Below, piece by piece: positions 1-8,558 of a stretch of 64,000 nucleotides of DNA (position 1 is the first letter of the stretch; each line of letters begins with the position of its first letter). Made by a program: the position numbers and the translations under genes. The notes below the pieces were generated by a model. It worked only from the letters and a program-made list of their open reading frames with translations. It was not told where the DNA came from and made no database searches. Source of the DNA: Tomitella fengzijianii (lineage in GTDB: Bacteria; Actinomycetota; Actinomycetes; Mycobacteriales; Mycobacteriaceae); assembly GCF_007559025.1 (NCBI RefSeq), contig NZ_CP041765.1:2848679-2912678 (forward strand). Direction: 5' to 3'.

Positions 1-516
1 GCCGGTGATCACGCCGCCGAACTCGCCGGCATGCTCATTCAGGTCGGCGATCGAGTTCACGTCGGTCACATACGACGGCACCGTCAGCTCCAGCCGGGCG
101 TTGTCGTACCACACGCCCAGGTCCTCGAGCCGGTCCCCGTACTGATCCCAGTACTTCTGGTGCGTCAGCGGCAGCCAGGTATCGAGGAACATGTCGATCT
201 TCCCGTCCGCCATCGCAGCGAAGAGCGCGCCGACGTCGTCGAACTTCTTCGTATCGACCTCGTATCCGGAGTCGCCGAGCTGCTGGTCGAACAGCGTCGT
301 CAACGCCGTGTCCTCGGCCCAGTCGATATAACCGATGCTGACGGTGTGGGCCTCGTCGACCGAGGTGTCCGCGCCGGACCCGCAGCCGGCGGCGACGAGG
401 GCCACCGCGGTGACGGCCACCAGGAAACCGGCCACCATGGTGCGGGGGTGTCGGCCGTCCGCCGTGCCGCGCCGTCGACGACACCCCGTCGGATCCCCGT
501 TGCCCGGCCAGCCCAT
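1..516 (-). CDS. Glycine betaine/proline ABC transporter substrate-binding lipoprotein, partial
   Basis: Binding protein of an OpuA/ProU-type compatible-solute importer. It would sit lipid-anchored outside the membrane and deliver betaine- or proline-like solutes to the permease. Only the first 172 codons are present; the C-terminus lies beyond the window edge. An ATG at 516 has a good ribosome site (GGAAGGGAGA about 8 bases upstream). A hydrophobic stretch ends in the lipobox-like AAGC with Cys about residue 45. The mature part opens like OpuAC proteins (IGYIDWAED) and shares long stretches with the neighbouring gene at 770-1735, for example DMFLDTWLP and VTDVNSIADL, so the two are tandem paralogues. 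A hairpin at 678-722 separates them, so this copy may have its own promoter. The family call is firm; the substrate is inferred. Confidence 0.87.
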   Translation of the reverse strand, partial: MGWPGNGDPTGCRRRRGTADGRHPRTMVAGFLVAVTAVALVAAGCGSGADTSVDEAHTVSIGYIDWAEDTALTTLFDQQLGDSGYEVDTKKFDDVGALFAAMADGKIDMFLDTWLPLTHQKYWDQYGDRLEDLGVWYDNARLELTVPSYVTDVNSIADLNEHAGEFGGVITG

Positions 517-677
517 CGCTCCGTCTCCCTTCCGACCGGACCCGCCGCCCGGCCTGAGCAGATCAGCCCGGGCAGCGCATCGGCGCGGCCACCGTCGTCG
601 GTCCTCCCATTGAGGTTCCCACTCCGGGACGGTCGTTCTCAGGACTTCCGGCACAACGACCCGGCACTGCGACGGGA

Positions 678-722
678 CGCGGGCGTGGCCGGGACCCGCT
701 GAGGATCCCGGCCACGCCCGCG
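678..722 (-). terminator. 17-bp perfect hairpin after the second binding-protein gene
   Basis: Positions 678-694 and 706-722 are perfect reverse complements around an 11-base loop. The hairpin lies 48 bases beyond the stop codon of the leftward gene at 770-1735. There is no T-run, which is common for actinobacterial terminators. It probably ends the importer transcript ahead of the first binding-protein copy. Confidence 0.7.
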
Positions 723-769
723 TTCCGCCTGTGCGGCGGGAAAAGGTTGTGCAGACCGCCGCCGGCCGA

Positions 770-1735
770 TCAGTCCTGCTTGAGCGAACCGAACTTCTCG
801 TCGACCCACGAGCTGTTGTCCTGAGCCCACTTCTTGACCGCGTCGGACGTCTTGCCCTTGCCCGCCGAGTTGATCGCGTCCTCGAGCGACTGCAGGTTCT
901 CGTCGTCCATCGTGAAGTTCGAGGCCATCTCGGCGATCTTCGGGTGCGCCTCGCTGAACCCGCCGCGGGCGGTGATGTGCAGCTTTTCGGCCTCGCCCAT
1001 CGCCTTCTTCGGGTCCTGCAGATCCTTGAGGTCGTAGCGGCTGTACGCCCAGTGCGGGTGCCACATGGTGACCACGATCGGCTTCTGGTCGCTGATCGCC
1101 TTCTCGAGCTCCGCCAGCATCGCAGGCGTCGACGACTGCTGGACCTTCATCACGCCTTCGAGGCCGTATTCGGGCACCGCGTAGTTCTCGGCGCGGTTCA
1201 TGATCCCGGCGCTGGGCTCGATGCCGGTGATGACACCCCCGAACTCGTCGGCGTGGTCCTTGAGGTCGGCGATCGAGTTCACGTCTGTCACATACGACGG
1301 CACGGTGAGCTCCAGGCTGGCGTTGTCGTACCACACGCCCAGGTCTTCGAGCTGGTCGCCGTACTTGTCCCAGTACTCCTTGTGCGTGGTGGGCAGCCAG
1401 GTGTCGAGGAACATGTCGACGTCGCCGTTGGCCATTCCGGAGAAGATCGCGCCCGCGCTGAGCTGCGTGGTCTTGACGTTGTAACCCGCGTCCTCCAGCT
1501 GCTGCTGGAACAGGTTGGTCAGGGCGATGTCCTCGTCCCAGGCGATGTAGCCGATGTTGATGGTGTCGTCACCGCCGCCACCGCCCCCGCCGGGCGCCTG
1601 GTCGCTCGATCCGCACCCGGCCGCGACCATGGCGACTGCGCCGAAGATCGCGACCGCCCCTGTCAGCAGTCCACGGCGACGCCCCTTGCGGCGCATCGGC
1701 GTGGCCACCGACTCCGGATTCTCCCCTGGTTCCAT
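770..1735 (-). CDS. Glycine betaine/proline ABC transporter substrate-binding lipoprotein
   Basis: Complete 321-residue OpuAC-family binding protein for a compatible-solute importer. The ATG at 1735 follows AGAAAGGGAGAG. The signal peptide has a basic N-region (RRKGRRR) and a lipobox with Cys about residue 41, followed by a run of seven glycines that probably acts as a flexible tether. The ligand-binding domain starts with INIGYIAWDED and continues to the stop at 770. It lies 59 bases after the permease gene and is the third gene of the importer operon. It is a close paralogue of the truncated protein at 1-516, so two binding proteins may share one permease/ATPase or differ in ligand. Betaine, proline or choline as ligand cannot be decided from sequence reading. 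Confidence 0.92.
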   Translation of the reverse strand: MEPGENPESVATPMRRKGRRRGLLTGAVAIFGAVAMVAAGCGSSDQAPGGGGGGGDDTINIGYIAWDEDIALTNLFQQQLEDAGYNVKTTQLSAGAIFSGMANGDVDMFLDTWLPTTHKEYWDKYGDQLEDLGVWYDNASLELTVPSYVTDVNSIADLKDHADEFGGVITGIEPSAGIMNRAENYAVPEYGLEGVMKVQQSSTPAMLAELEKAISDQKPIVVTMWHPHWAYSRYDLKDLQDPKKAMGEAEKLHITARGGFSEAHPKIAEMASNFTMDDENLQSLEDAINSAGKGKTSDAVKKWAQDNSSWVDEKFGSLKQD

Positions 1736-1794
1736 GATCTCTCCCTTTCTCGAATTTCTTGTTCCCGCGGCGACGCCCGACCTCGCCGCGCGGA

Positions 1795-2796
1795 TCACCC
1801 TGCCGCCGCCGCGGTCCTGTCGGCGTCGGCCGGCGTCTTCTCCTCGTCCGCCGCGGTCCGGCGGCCGCGCAGGTTGCGGAACACCGCACCCATGCGGTGG
1901 AACGTCGAGCGGTTGCCGAACGAGGCGCTGAGACGGTCGAGGTAGATCGCGAGGATCACCACGGCGATGCCCGCCTCGAATCCGGCGCCGAGCTGGAGCC
2001 GTGTGACCGCCCCGAACACCTCCGTGCCCAGCCCGGGGGCGCCGACCATGCCGGCAACCACCTGCATCGACAGCGCGAGCATGATCACCTGGTTGACACC
2101 CGCCATGATCGACGGCAACGCCAGTGGCAGCTGGATTCCGGTGAGGATGCCCCACGGCGACGTGCCGAACGCCTCGCCTGCCTCGACCATCTCGCGGTCG
2201 ACCTGGCGGATGCCCAGTTCGGTGAGCCGCACGCCCGGAGGCAACGAGAACGCCACGGTGGCGACGATGCCGGGGACGGTGCCGATGGAGAAGAAGAAGA
2301 TCACGGGGATCAGGTAGACGAACACCGGCAGCGTCTGCAGGAAGTCCATCAACGGCCGCACGATGCGGCTCACCGTCGCATTGCGCGCCGCCCAGATGCC
2401 CAGCGGCACGGCGATCACCACCGAGATCACCGCGGCGAACAGCACCTGCGCCAGCGTCTCCATCGTCGCCTCGAACTCGATCATCCCGTCGATGAGCCCG
2501 AAGCCGATCACCGAGACCACGGCGGCCTTCCAGCCCCGGATCCACAGCGCGAGCACCGCGAAGATGATGATCATGCCCCACGGCGGCAGGTAGGTGAGCA
2601 CGTCGGTGAGCCAGGTGACGGCGCCGGATACGACCGTGGAGATGAAGTCGAACAGCGGGCCGACGTTGTCCGTCAGCCACGTGATGATCGTGTCGAACCA
2701 GTCGCCCACGTGGATCCGCGGCACATGCCAGTTGTCGGCCAGCAGGGTCACGTCGCCGGCAGGGCCTCCCGCCATGGTGATCATATCTGGGTTCAC
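1795..2796 (-). CDS. Glycine betaine/proline ABC transporter permease
   Basis: Inner-membrane permease of the OpuAB/ProW family, 333 residues. It has about six hydrophobic segments in the central part, with the BPD_transp_1 coupling loop EAGEAFGTSPWGI that contacts the ATPase. An N-terminal extension of about 60 residues (DNWHVPRIHVGDWFDTIITW) precedes the first membrane segment, as in other ProW proteins. I start it at the GTG at 2796 because this overlaps the ATPase stop codon (GTGA), a standard coupling arrangement; an in-frame ATG at 2784 is the alternative. The C-terminal tail is charged and low in complexity. It lies between the ATPase and the binding protein in one leftward operon. Confidence 0.92.
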   Translation of the reverse strand: MNPDMITMAGGPAGDVTLLADNWHVPRIHVGDWFDTIITWLTDNVGPLFDFISTVVSGAVTWLTDVLTYLPPWGMIIIFAVLALWIRGWKAAVVSVIGFGLIDGMIEFEATMETLAQVLFAAVISVVIAVPLGIWAARNATVSRIVRPLMDFLQTLPVFVYLIPVIFFFSIGTVPGIVATVAFSLPPGVRLTELGIRQVDREMVEAGEAFGTSPWGILTGIQLPLALPSIMAGVNQVIMLALSMQVVAGMVGAPGLGTEVFGAVTRLQLGAGFEAGIAVVILAIYLDRLSASFGNRSTFHRMGAVFRNLRGRRTAADEEKTPADADRTAAAAG

Positions 2797-4012
2797 GATG
2801 CCGCCCCCTGTGCCTCGGACTGCAGAGCCGTCTCGGAGTACTCGGCCGTCGCCTCGCCCGCCGCGCCCAGCAGCCGGTCCTGCGTGATGGTGCCGCTGAG
2901 CCTGCCCGCGTCGTCGACCACCGCCAGCGGGTGGTCGCTGGCCGCGGAGCTGCGGAAAAGCGAACGGAGTGAGGCGCTCTCCGGTACCTCCACCAGATCG
3001 CGGTCCACTCGGGGACGACCCCCCGGCGCCGCTGCGCCGCCCGCGGCGCCGGATCCGATCACCCCGACCGGGCGGCCCGATTCGTCGACGACGAACACGC
3101 TCCGATGCCCCTGGTCCGCGGCGATCTCGTCCCACTTGGCATCGAGCGCGGCCGCCGTGACGGTGACCGCCTGCCGGTCCATGACGTTCTCCGCGGTGAG
3201 GACCCGCGTGCGGTCCACGTCCTGGGTGAACTCCTGCACGTAGGAGTTGGCCGGGGAGTCGAGGATCTCCCGCGCGGTCCCGATCTGCACGATCCGGCCG
3301 GCGCGCATGATCGCGATGCGGTCGCCGATCCGCATGGCCTCGTCCAGGTCGTGGGTGATGAAGATGATCGTCTTGTTGAGCGTCTTCTGCAGCTCGGTGA
3401 GCTGGTCCTGCATGTCGCGCCGGATGAGCGGGTCAAGCGCGCTGAACGCCTCGTCCATCAGCAGGATGTCCGTCTCCGCGGCGAGCGCACGGGCCAGCCC
3501 CACGCGCTGCTGCATGCCCCCGGAGAGTTGGCCGGGCATGTGATCCTCCCAACCGGCGAGCCCGGTCAGTTCCAGCGCACGCGCCGCCTTGCGGCGCCGC
3601 TCCGCCTTGCCCACTCCCTGGATCTGCAAACCGTACGCGGCGTTGTCCAGCACGGTGCGGTGCGGGAACAACGCGAAGTGCTGGAAGACCATGCTCATGG
3701 TGCGTCGGCGCAGGTGCCGGGCCTCGCGGTCGGACATGGCGGTGAGGTCCTCCCCGTCCACCAGCACCCGCCCCGACGTGGCCGGAAGCAGCCCGTTGAG
3801 CATGCGCAGGAGCGTCGACTTGCCCGACCCGGACAGCCCCATCACCACGAACGTCTCGCCGTCGCGGATGTCGAGGTCCGCGTCGACGACCGCGGCGGTC
3901 GCCCCCCGGTGTCCACCTCGGAGCGGCCGGCACCGCCTTCCAGCGCGGCCACCACCTTCTCCGGGTTCGGCCCGAACACCTTGTAGAGCTTCTCCGTCTT
4001 GACCGTCGCCAC
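2793..4012 (-). pseudogene. Betaine/proline ABC importer ATPase, frameshifted in a G6 run
   Basis: OpuAA/ProV-type ATPase with C-terminal CBS domains. The N-terminus (VKTEKLYKVFGPNPEKVV) reads in one frame from a GTG at 4012 that has GGAGG five bases upstream. The rest reads in another frame: Walker A GLSGSGKST, signature LSGGMQQR, Walker B ILLMDEAF, H-loop THD, then two CBS-like segments to the TGA at 2793. The frames meet at the six-C run at 3902-3907 (G6 on the coding strand). Adding one G would join them into TGGATAAVVDADLDI, and the span of 1,220 bases is one short of a multiple of three. So this is either a one-base sequencing or assembly error in a homopolymer or a real inactivating or phase-variable indel. 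Everything else in the gene looks intact. Confidence 0.85.
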
Positions 4013-4304
4013 CGTGTCCTCCGTGACCGCGGTGATACCCGGGGGTACGCCCCGGCGCGGGCAGGGAGACCGCGCCGCCGTCCGGCTCCGGTCGTCGCGC
4101 CCGAGTGCCACGGGTTCCGGGGATCTCCCGGGCCCGAGCACCGATCACCACTTATGGAAAATTGCGCAATCTGTGATTCGTAGCTGACCGTATCGCAGGT
4201 CGCAGCCTGGATATGCCTCCGCCGCCGAGCTGTAACCTTTGCACGAGCGTCCCAGACAGGAGCGGACGCGCCTCCGCCCAGCGCACAGCGATACCCTGAC
4301 CGGT
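4013..4304. other. Divergent intergenic region, importer / membrane protein
   Basis: This stretch of 292 bases has no convincing gene. It holds the 5' regions of the leftward importer and the rightward gene at 4305. The AT-rich segment around 4150-4185 is unusual for the window and is the likeliest promoter area. I see no clear -35/-10 pair and no riboswitch. Confidence 0.5.
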
Positions 4305-5003
4305 GTGGGTTCGCCTGTGCTTTTCATCGCACTCTTCGTGCTCGTCGCGCTCATCGTCGCGGTCGTCCTCGCCCGCCGTGCGCAAAGGCGGATCGCCGAG
4401 AGGGACGCTGCGACCGACGCCGGCGACGCCGCCCGGCCCGCGCAGTGGATGGCGCGGCTGACCGGTCAGCTGGAGGGCTTTGCGGCCGTTCCCGCTGCCA
4501 CCCGGGCTGCGCGCGAGTGCCTGCGACGCGCCGATGACTGCAAGGCACGCACGGCTGATCAGCTCCCCCGCGCCGGCACCCCCGCCCTCGCCCTGCGCGC
4601 CCAGGAGACGGCCATCGAAGGTCTGCACTTCGTGCGGGCCGCGCGCATCGCGGACGGCGCCGATCCCGGCGCGCCGCTGCCGCCGCTCTCCGGGGCGGAC
4701 ACTGCGGGTGCCGTCGGCGCGACGCGGACGGCGTCCTGGGACGGACGTGAGGTCGCCGCGTCCGCCGCCCCCTCGGACCGCACGCCGCACTACTTCCCCG
4801 GCGGGCGCGTACGCGGACGGCCGGTGCCCGCGGGCTGGTACTCCGAGCGCTGGTGGTCTGCGGCCGGCACGCCCGCCGGCTGGTCCGACGATTCCGCCGG
4901 GTTCTTCGACGCGCTGCTGGCCGGGCTTCCCGGAGTGCCCTACGACGGCGAGGACTTCGAGCGCGGCCACGGCGTGGACCCGCGGGCCGAAAGTCCCCGC
5001 TGA
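4305..5003 (+). CDS. Hypothetical protein with N-terminal membrane anchor
   Basis: About 232 residues. The N-terminus is one hydrophobic helix (SPVLFIALFVLVALIVAVVL) followed by a basic RRAQRR stop-transfer, so the bulk is probably cytoplasmic. The middle is alanine-rich and probably helical. The C-terminal half has several Trp/Gly/Pro-rich segments (PAGWYSERWW, TPAGWSDDSAGFFD). I do not recognise the family. The GTG at 4305 is chosen because it begins exactly at the membrane helix; a TTG at 4239 is possible but would add an unconvincing basic leader. No strong ribosome site is visible. It converges with the nei-like gene. Confidence 0.6.
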   Translation: MGSPVLFIALFVLVALIVAVVLARRAQRRIAERDAATDAGDAARPAQWMARLTGQLEGFAAVPAATRAARECLRRADDCKARTADQLPRAGTPALALRAQETAIEGLHFVRAARIADGADPGAPLPPLSGADTAGAVGATRTASWDGREVAASAAPSDRTPHYFPGGRVRGRPVPAGWYSERWWSAAGTPAGWSDDSAGFFDALLAGLPGVPYDGEDFERGHGVDPRAESPR

Positions 5004-5034
5004 TTCCCGCGCCGGGCCTCGTGCTGCCGCCCCG

Positions 5035-5829
5035 TCAGCTCTGGCAGTGCGGGCACCAGAACAGGTTGCGGCCCTGCATTTCCGTGCGCAGCACCGTCGT
5101 GCCGCACACCCGGCACGGGCTGCCCGCGCGCCGGTAGACGTACGTCCGCGGCTTGCCCTTGGCGTAGGCGGGGTCGCCGTGATCGTGCTCGTCGCGTACC
5201 ACCACGATGCCGCCCGCCGTGACACCGACGGCCATCAGCGACACCAGGTCCGCCCACAGCGCGTCCCACTCGGCAGCGCTGAGAGACCGCCCCGGGCGCA
5301 TCGGGTCGATGCCCTGCCGGAACAGGACCTCCGCGCGGTAGACATTGCCGACGCCGGCCACCACCGACTGGTCCATCAGCAATCCGCCGATCGGGGCGCG
5401 CGACCGCGCGATGCGCCGCCACGCCCGCTCCGGATCCGCCTCCGCGCGCAGCGGGTCTGGGCCCAGGCGCGCACGCAGACGGTCCACCGCCGCATGATCG
5501 ACCACCTCGCAGCGGGTGGGTCCGCGCAGGTCGGTGCCGAACTCCGCGCCGACCATGCGCATGCGCACCTGCCCGCGCGGCGGGTCCATCGGCGTCTTCT
5601 CCTCCTCGAAGACCCCGTATATCCCCAGATGCACGTGCACGGCGAGGTCCACGTCGTAGAAGTGCAGCAGGTGCTTTCCGTATGCGTCGGCGCGCTCCAG
5701 GACCCGGCCGTCCACCAGCCGCGCCTCCTGCGCGAACCGCCCCTGCGGGCTGCTCACCCGGACCGGGCGCCCGGCGAACCGCTCCTCGTGGATCGCCGCG
5801 AGCCGGTGGACGGTGTGCCCCTCCGGCAC
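5035..5829 (-). CDS. nei: Fpg/Nei-family DNA glycosylase
   Basis: DNA glycosylase/AP lyase that removes oxidised bases, 264 residues. The N-terminus after the initiator is PEGHTVHRL, giving the catalytic Pro2 and Glu3 of the family. A helix-two-turn-helix is visible around GLLMDQSVVAGVGNVYRAE, and a C-terminal C2-C2 zinc finger is formed by CRVC and CPHC near the end. The wording matches the mycobacterial Nei1 group rather than MutM. The start is a GTG at 5829; this is the only position that puts Pro next to the initiator. It lies 14 bases after rpiB in the same leftward operon, as in M. tuberculosis. Confidence 0.93.
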   Translation of the reverse strand: MPEGHTVHRLAAIHEERFAGRPVRVSSPQGRFAQEARLVDGRVLERADAYGKHLLHFYDVDLAVHVHLGIYGVFEEEKTPMDPPRGQVRMRMVGAEFGTDLRGPTRCEVVDHAAVDRLRARLGPDPLRAEADPERAWRRIARSRAPIGGLLMDQSVVAGVGNVYRAEVLFRQGIDPMRPGRSLSAAEWDALWADLVSLMAVGVTAGGIVVVRDEHDHGDPAYAKGKPRTYVYRRAGSPCRVCGTTVLRTEMQGRNLFWCPHCQS

Positions 5830-5843
5830 GGCCGCGCGCGGCT

Positions 5844-6317
5844 TCAGGCGCCGGGGACGGCGGGGGCCGTGCCGGTGCGCTCGTATTCGGAGAGGACGTC
5901 GATGCGGCGCTGGTGGCGCTCCTCCTGCGACCACTCGGCCGACAAGAACGCGTCGACGATCGCCTTCGCCTCCTCGAGCGAGTGCATACGCCCGCCGATG
6001 CCCATCAGCTGCGCGTTGTTGTGCTGACGCGCCAGCCGGGCCGTCTCGACGCTCCACGCGAGGGCGCACCGCGCGCCCGACACCTTGTTGGCCGCGATCT
6101 GCTCGCCGTTGCCGCTGCCGCCGATGACGATGCCCAGGCTGCCCGGGTCGGCCACCACCCTGCGCGCCGCGTCGATACAGAACGCCGGGTAGTCGTCCAC
6201 GGCGTCGTACTCGAACGCGCCGCAGTCCACGGGCTCGTGCCCGGCGGCGGTCAGGTGCTCGATCAGCGTGGCCTTGAGTTCGAATCCGGCGTGGTCTCCG
6301 CCGAGGTATACGCGCAT
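5844..6317 (-). CDS. rpiB: Ribose-5-phosphate isomerase B
   Basis: Interconverts ribose-5-phosphate and ribulose-5-phosphate in the non-oxidative pentose phosphate pathway; 157 residues, the usual RpiB length. It begins MRVYLGGDHAGFELK and contains GSGNGEQIAANK around residues 70-80. This is the actinobacterial subtype in which a glutamate takes the place of the catalytic cysteine of E. coli RpiB. The ATG at 6317 is the natural N-terminus. The gene is first in a leftward pair with the glycosylase and diverges from the oxidoreductase at 6443. Confidence 0.95.
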   Translation of the reverse strand: MRVYLGGDHAGFELKATLIEHLTAAGHEPVDCGAFEYDAVDDYPAFCIDAARRVVADPGSLGIVIGGSGNGEQIAANKVSGARCALAWSVETARLARQHNNAQLMGIGGRMHSLEEAKAIVDAFLSAEWSQEERHQRRIDVLSEYERTGTAPAVPGA

Positions 6318-6442
6318 GGCGACGATTGTGTCAGGTGCATGCCGCGACGCGCTCGCCGTGGGTAACGTGGTGACCGCCGCCACTATCAGGCGCACACCGG
6401 AGGATTCCTGCCGGCGGGTCACGCGATCGGAGGGCACGGGCG

Positions 6443-7690
6443 ATGAGCACAGCAGGCAACGGCGCCGACGGGACGGTCGTCATCATCGGCGGAGGCCTCG
6501 CGGGCGCCAAGACCGCGGAGGCGCTGCGGGCCGAACAGCACTCCGGCCCCATCATCCTCGTCTCCGCCGAGCAGCACCTGCCCTACGAACGTCCCCCGCT
6601 GTCCAAGGAGTACCTGGCCGGCAAGCAGACCCTCGACGACTTCACGGTGCACCAGCGCTCCTGGTACGAGGACAACACCGTGGACCTGCGTTCGGGGCTG
6701 TCCGCCACCGGCATCGACACCGCATTGCGTTCGGTGACCCTCTCCGACGGTTCCGCCGTGGGCTACTCGTCTTTGGTGCTGGCCACCGGCTCACGCTCCG
6801 CCCGCCCGCCCATCGACGGGTCCGACGCCGAAGGGGTGCACTACCTGCGCAGCATCGACGACGCCGCTGCGCTGTCCGGCGCCATCACCGCAGGCACCCG
6901 GCTGGCGGTGATCGGCGGCGGGTGGATCGGCCTGGAGGTGGCGGCCGGTGCGCGCGGACGCGGCGCCGAGGTGACCGTGGTGGAGGCCGCCGACCAGCCA
7001 CTCAAGGCGGCACTGGGCCCCGAGTTGGGCGCCGTGTTCGCCGCCCTGCACCGCGAGCACGGGGTGGACCTGCGACTGGAGGCCAAGGTCGCCGCCATCA
7101 CCACCGAGGACGGGCGGGCGACGGGGCTGCGCTTGGAAGGCGGCGAACAGGTCCCGGCCGACGTGGTCCTCGTCGCCGTGGGCGCCCGGCCCAATACGGA
7201 GCCGGCGTCGGAGGCCGGCATCGCAGTGGAGGGTGGTGGCGTACTCGTCGACGCGGGCCTGCGCACCTCGGCGCCCGGCGTGTACGCGGTGGGCGACATC
7301 GCCGCCGCGGAGCACCCGCTGTTCGGCACGAGGATCCGCACCGAGCACTGGGCCAACGCACTCAATCAGCCGGCGGTGGCGGCCGCCAACATCCTCGGCG
7401 GCAACGCCGAGTACGCGCGGCTGCCGTACTTCTTCACCGACCAGTACGACCTGGGCATGGAGTACTCAGGCCACGCCGAGGGCTACACGCGGGTGGTGTA
7501 CCGCGGCGACGTCGACGGCCGCGAGTTCATCGCATTCTGGGTGGATGCGGCGGGCGTCGTGCTCGCGGGCATGAACGTCAACATCTGGGACTCCACCGAC
7601 GACATCAAGGCGCTCATCTCCGCGCGGCGGCCGGTGGACCTGGGGCGCCTGGCCGACGCCTCGGTGCCGCTGGGCGAGTTGGCGCTCTGA
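6443..7690 (+). CDS. FAD/NAD(P)-dependent oxidoreductase (ferredoxin-reductase type)
   Basis: A 415-residue flavoprotein of the putidaredoxin/rubredoxin reductase family, expected to pass electrons from NAD(P)H to a ferredoxin or similar partner. The FAD-binding GGGLAGAKTAEAL lies near residue 15. A second Rossmann motif, IGGGWIGLEVA, lies near residue 155. The late FAD motif VYAVGDIAA lies near residue 280, and a reductase C-terminal domain follows. The ATG at 6443 follows a GGGCACGGGCG stretch without a strong ribosome site. No ferredoxin or P450 gene is adjacent, so the partner is unknown. It ends at the palindromic element 7712-7772. Confidence 0.88.
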   Translation: MSTAGNGADGTVVIIGGGLAGAKTAEALRAEQHSGPIILVSAEQHLPYERPPLSKEYLAGKQTLDDFTVHQRSWYEDNTVDLRSGLSATGIDTALRSVTLSDGSAVGYSSLVLATGSRSARPPIDGSDAEGVHYLRSIDDAAALSGAITAGTRLAVIGGGWIGLEVAAGARGRGAEVTVVEAADQPLKAALGPELGAVFAALHREHGVDLRLEAKVAAITTEDGRATGLRLEGGEQVPADVVLVAVGARPNTEPASEAGIAVEGGGVLVDAGLRTSAPGVYAVGDIAAAEHPLFGTRIRTEHWANALNQPAVAAANILGGNAEYARLPYFFTDQYDLGMEYSGHAEGYTRVVYRGDVDGREFIAFWVDAAGVVLAGMNVNIWDSTDDIKALISARRPVDLGRLADASVPLGELAL

Positions 7691-7711
7691 CGGAACGCGC
7701 CGCCGCGTGCA

Positions 7712-7772
7712 CCGAGTCGGTGGTTTTTCGGTGGTCGGCGGCGGCTGGAGCACCCGAGAACCACCAACTCGG
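7712..7772. repeat. Imperfect palindromic intergenic element, copy 1
   Basis: Arms 7712-7730 (CCGAGTCGGTGG...) and 7754-7772 (...CCACCAACTCGG) form a stem of about 19 bp with one mismatch and one bulge. It sits between two convergent genes and could act as a bidirectional terminator. A related element with the same CCGAGTCGG start lies at 50291-50352. Confidence 0.6.
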
Positions 7773-7787
7773 CGAGCGGGTCGAGGC

Positions 7788-8444
7788 CTAGTCGAAGACG
7801 GGTTCCTCGTCCCGGCCGCGCTTGAGCTCGAAGAAGTGCGGGTAGGAGGCCATCGCGACGACACCGTCCCAGAGGGCGCCGGCCTGCTCGCCGCGCGGGA
7901 TCCGGGAGAGCACCGGCCCGAAGAACGCGACGCCGTTCACGTGGATGGTCGGGGTGCCCACGTCGGCGCCCACCTTGTCCATGCCCGCATGGTGGCTGGC
8001 GCGCAGCGCTTCGTCGTGCTCCTCGCTGTGCGCGGCGTCGGCGAGTTCGGCCGGCAGCTCCAGCTCCGCGAGCGCGCCGGCGATGACCGACTCGAGGTCC
8101 TTGTTCCCCTCGTTGTGGATGCGGGTGCCCATGGCGGTGTACAGCGGGGCGAGGATCTCGTCGCCGTACTTCTGGGCCGCCGCGGTGGCCACACGCACCG
8201 GGCCCAGGCCGCGGGAGAGTCGCTCGCGGTACTCGGGGGTCAGATCGTCGTTGCGTTCGTTGAGGACGACCAGGCTCATCACGTGGAAGTGCACGTCGAT
8301 GTCGCGAACCTGCTCCACCTCGAGGATCCAGCGCGAGGTGATCCAGCACCACGGGCACAGCGGGTCGAACCAGAAGTCCGCACGATTGCGGGTTGCGTCC
8401 TCCGCAGGTGCCGTCGTCGTTGCCGCCGCTACAGTGCCCGTCAT
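7788..8444 (-). CDS. DsbA-family mycothiol-dependent nitroreductase-like protein
   Basis: Thioredoxin-fold protein, 218 residues, very close in wording to M. tuberculosis Rv2466c. That protein is a mycothiol-dependent reductase induced by oxidative stress, known for activating nitro prodrugs. The active site is [18 protein letters not shown], with CPWC about residues 31-34. A helical insertion follows, then the cis-Pro region [10 protein letters not shown] about residues 165-175. The ATG at 8444 has GAAGGAG upstream. Its position between the oxidoreductase and the methyltransferase ahead of pepN follows the mycobacterial order. The cytosolic redox role is inferred from the family. Confidence 0.9.
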   Translation of the reverse strand: MTGTVAAATTTAPAEDATRNRADFWFDPLCPWCWITSRWILEVEQVRDIDVHFHVMSLVVLNERNDDLTPEYRERLSRGLGPVRVATAAAQKYGDEILAPLYTAMGTRIHNEGNKDLESVIAGALAELELPAELADAAHSEEHDEALRASHHAGMDKVGADVGTPTIHVNGVAFFGPVLSRIPRGEQAGALWDGVVAMASYPHFFELKRGRDEEPVFD

Positions 8445-8558
8445 CTCCGTGTGCTCCTTCTGTCGCCGATGCTGACTCCCCCGTCATCCACCATTGTCCA
8501 ACGCCCGCGTTCCCGGTTCTCTTCCCCCGCACACTCCGCGACGCGCAGCGATCCACCA

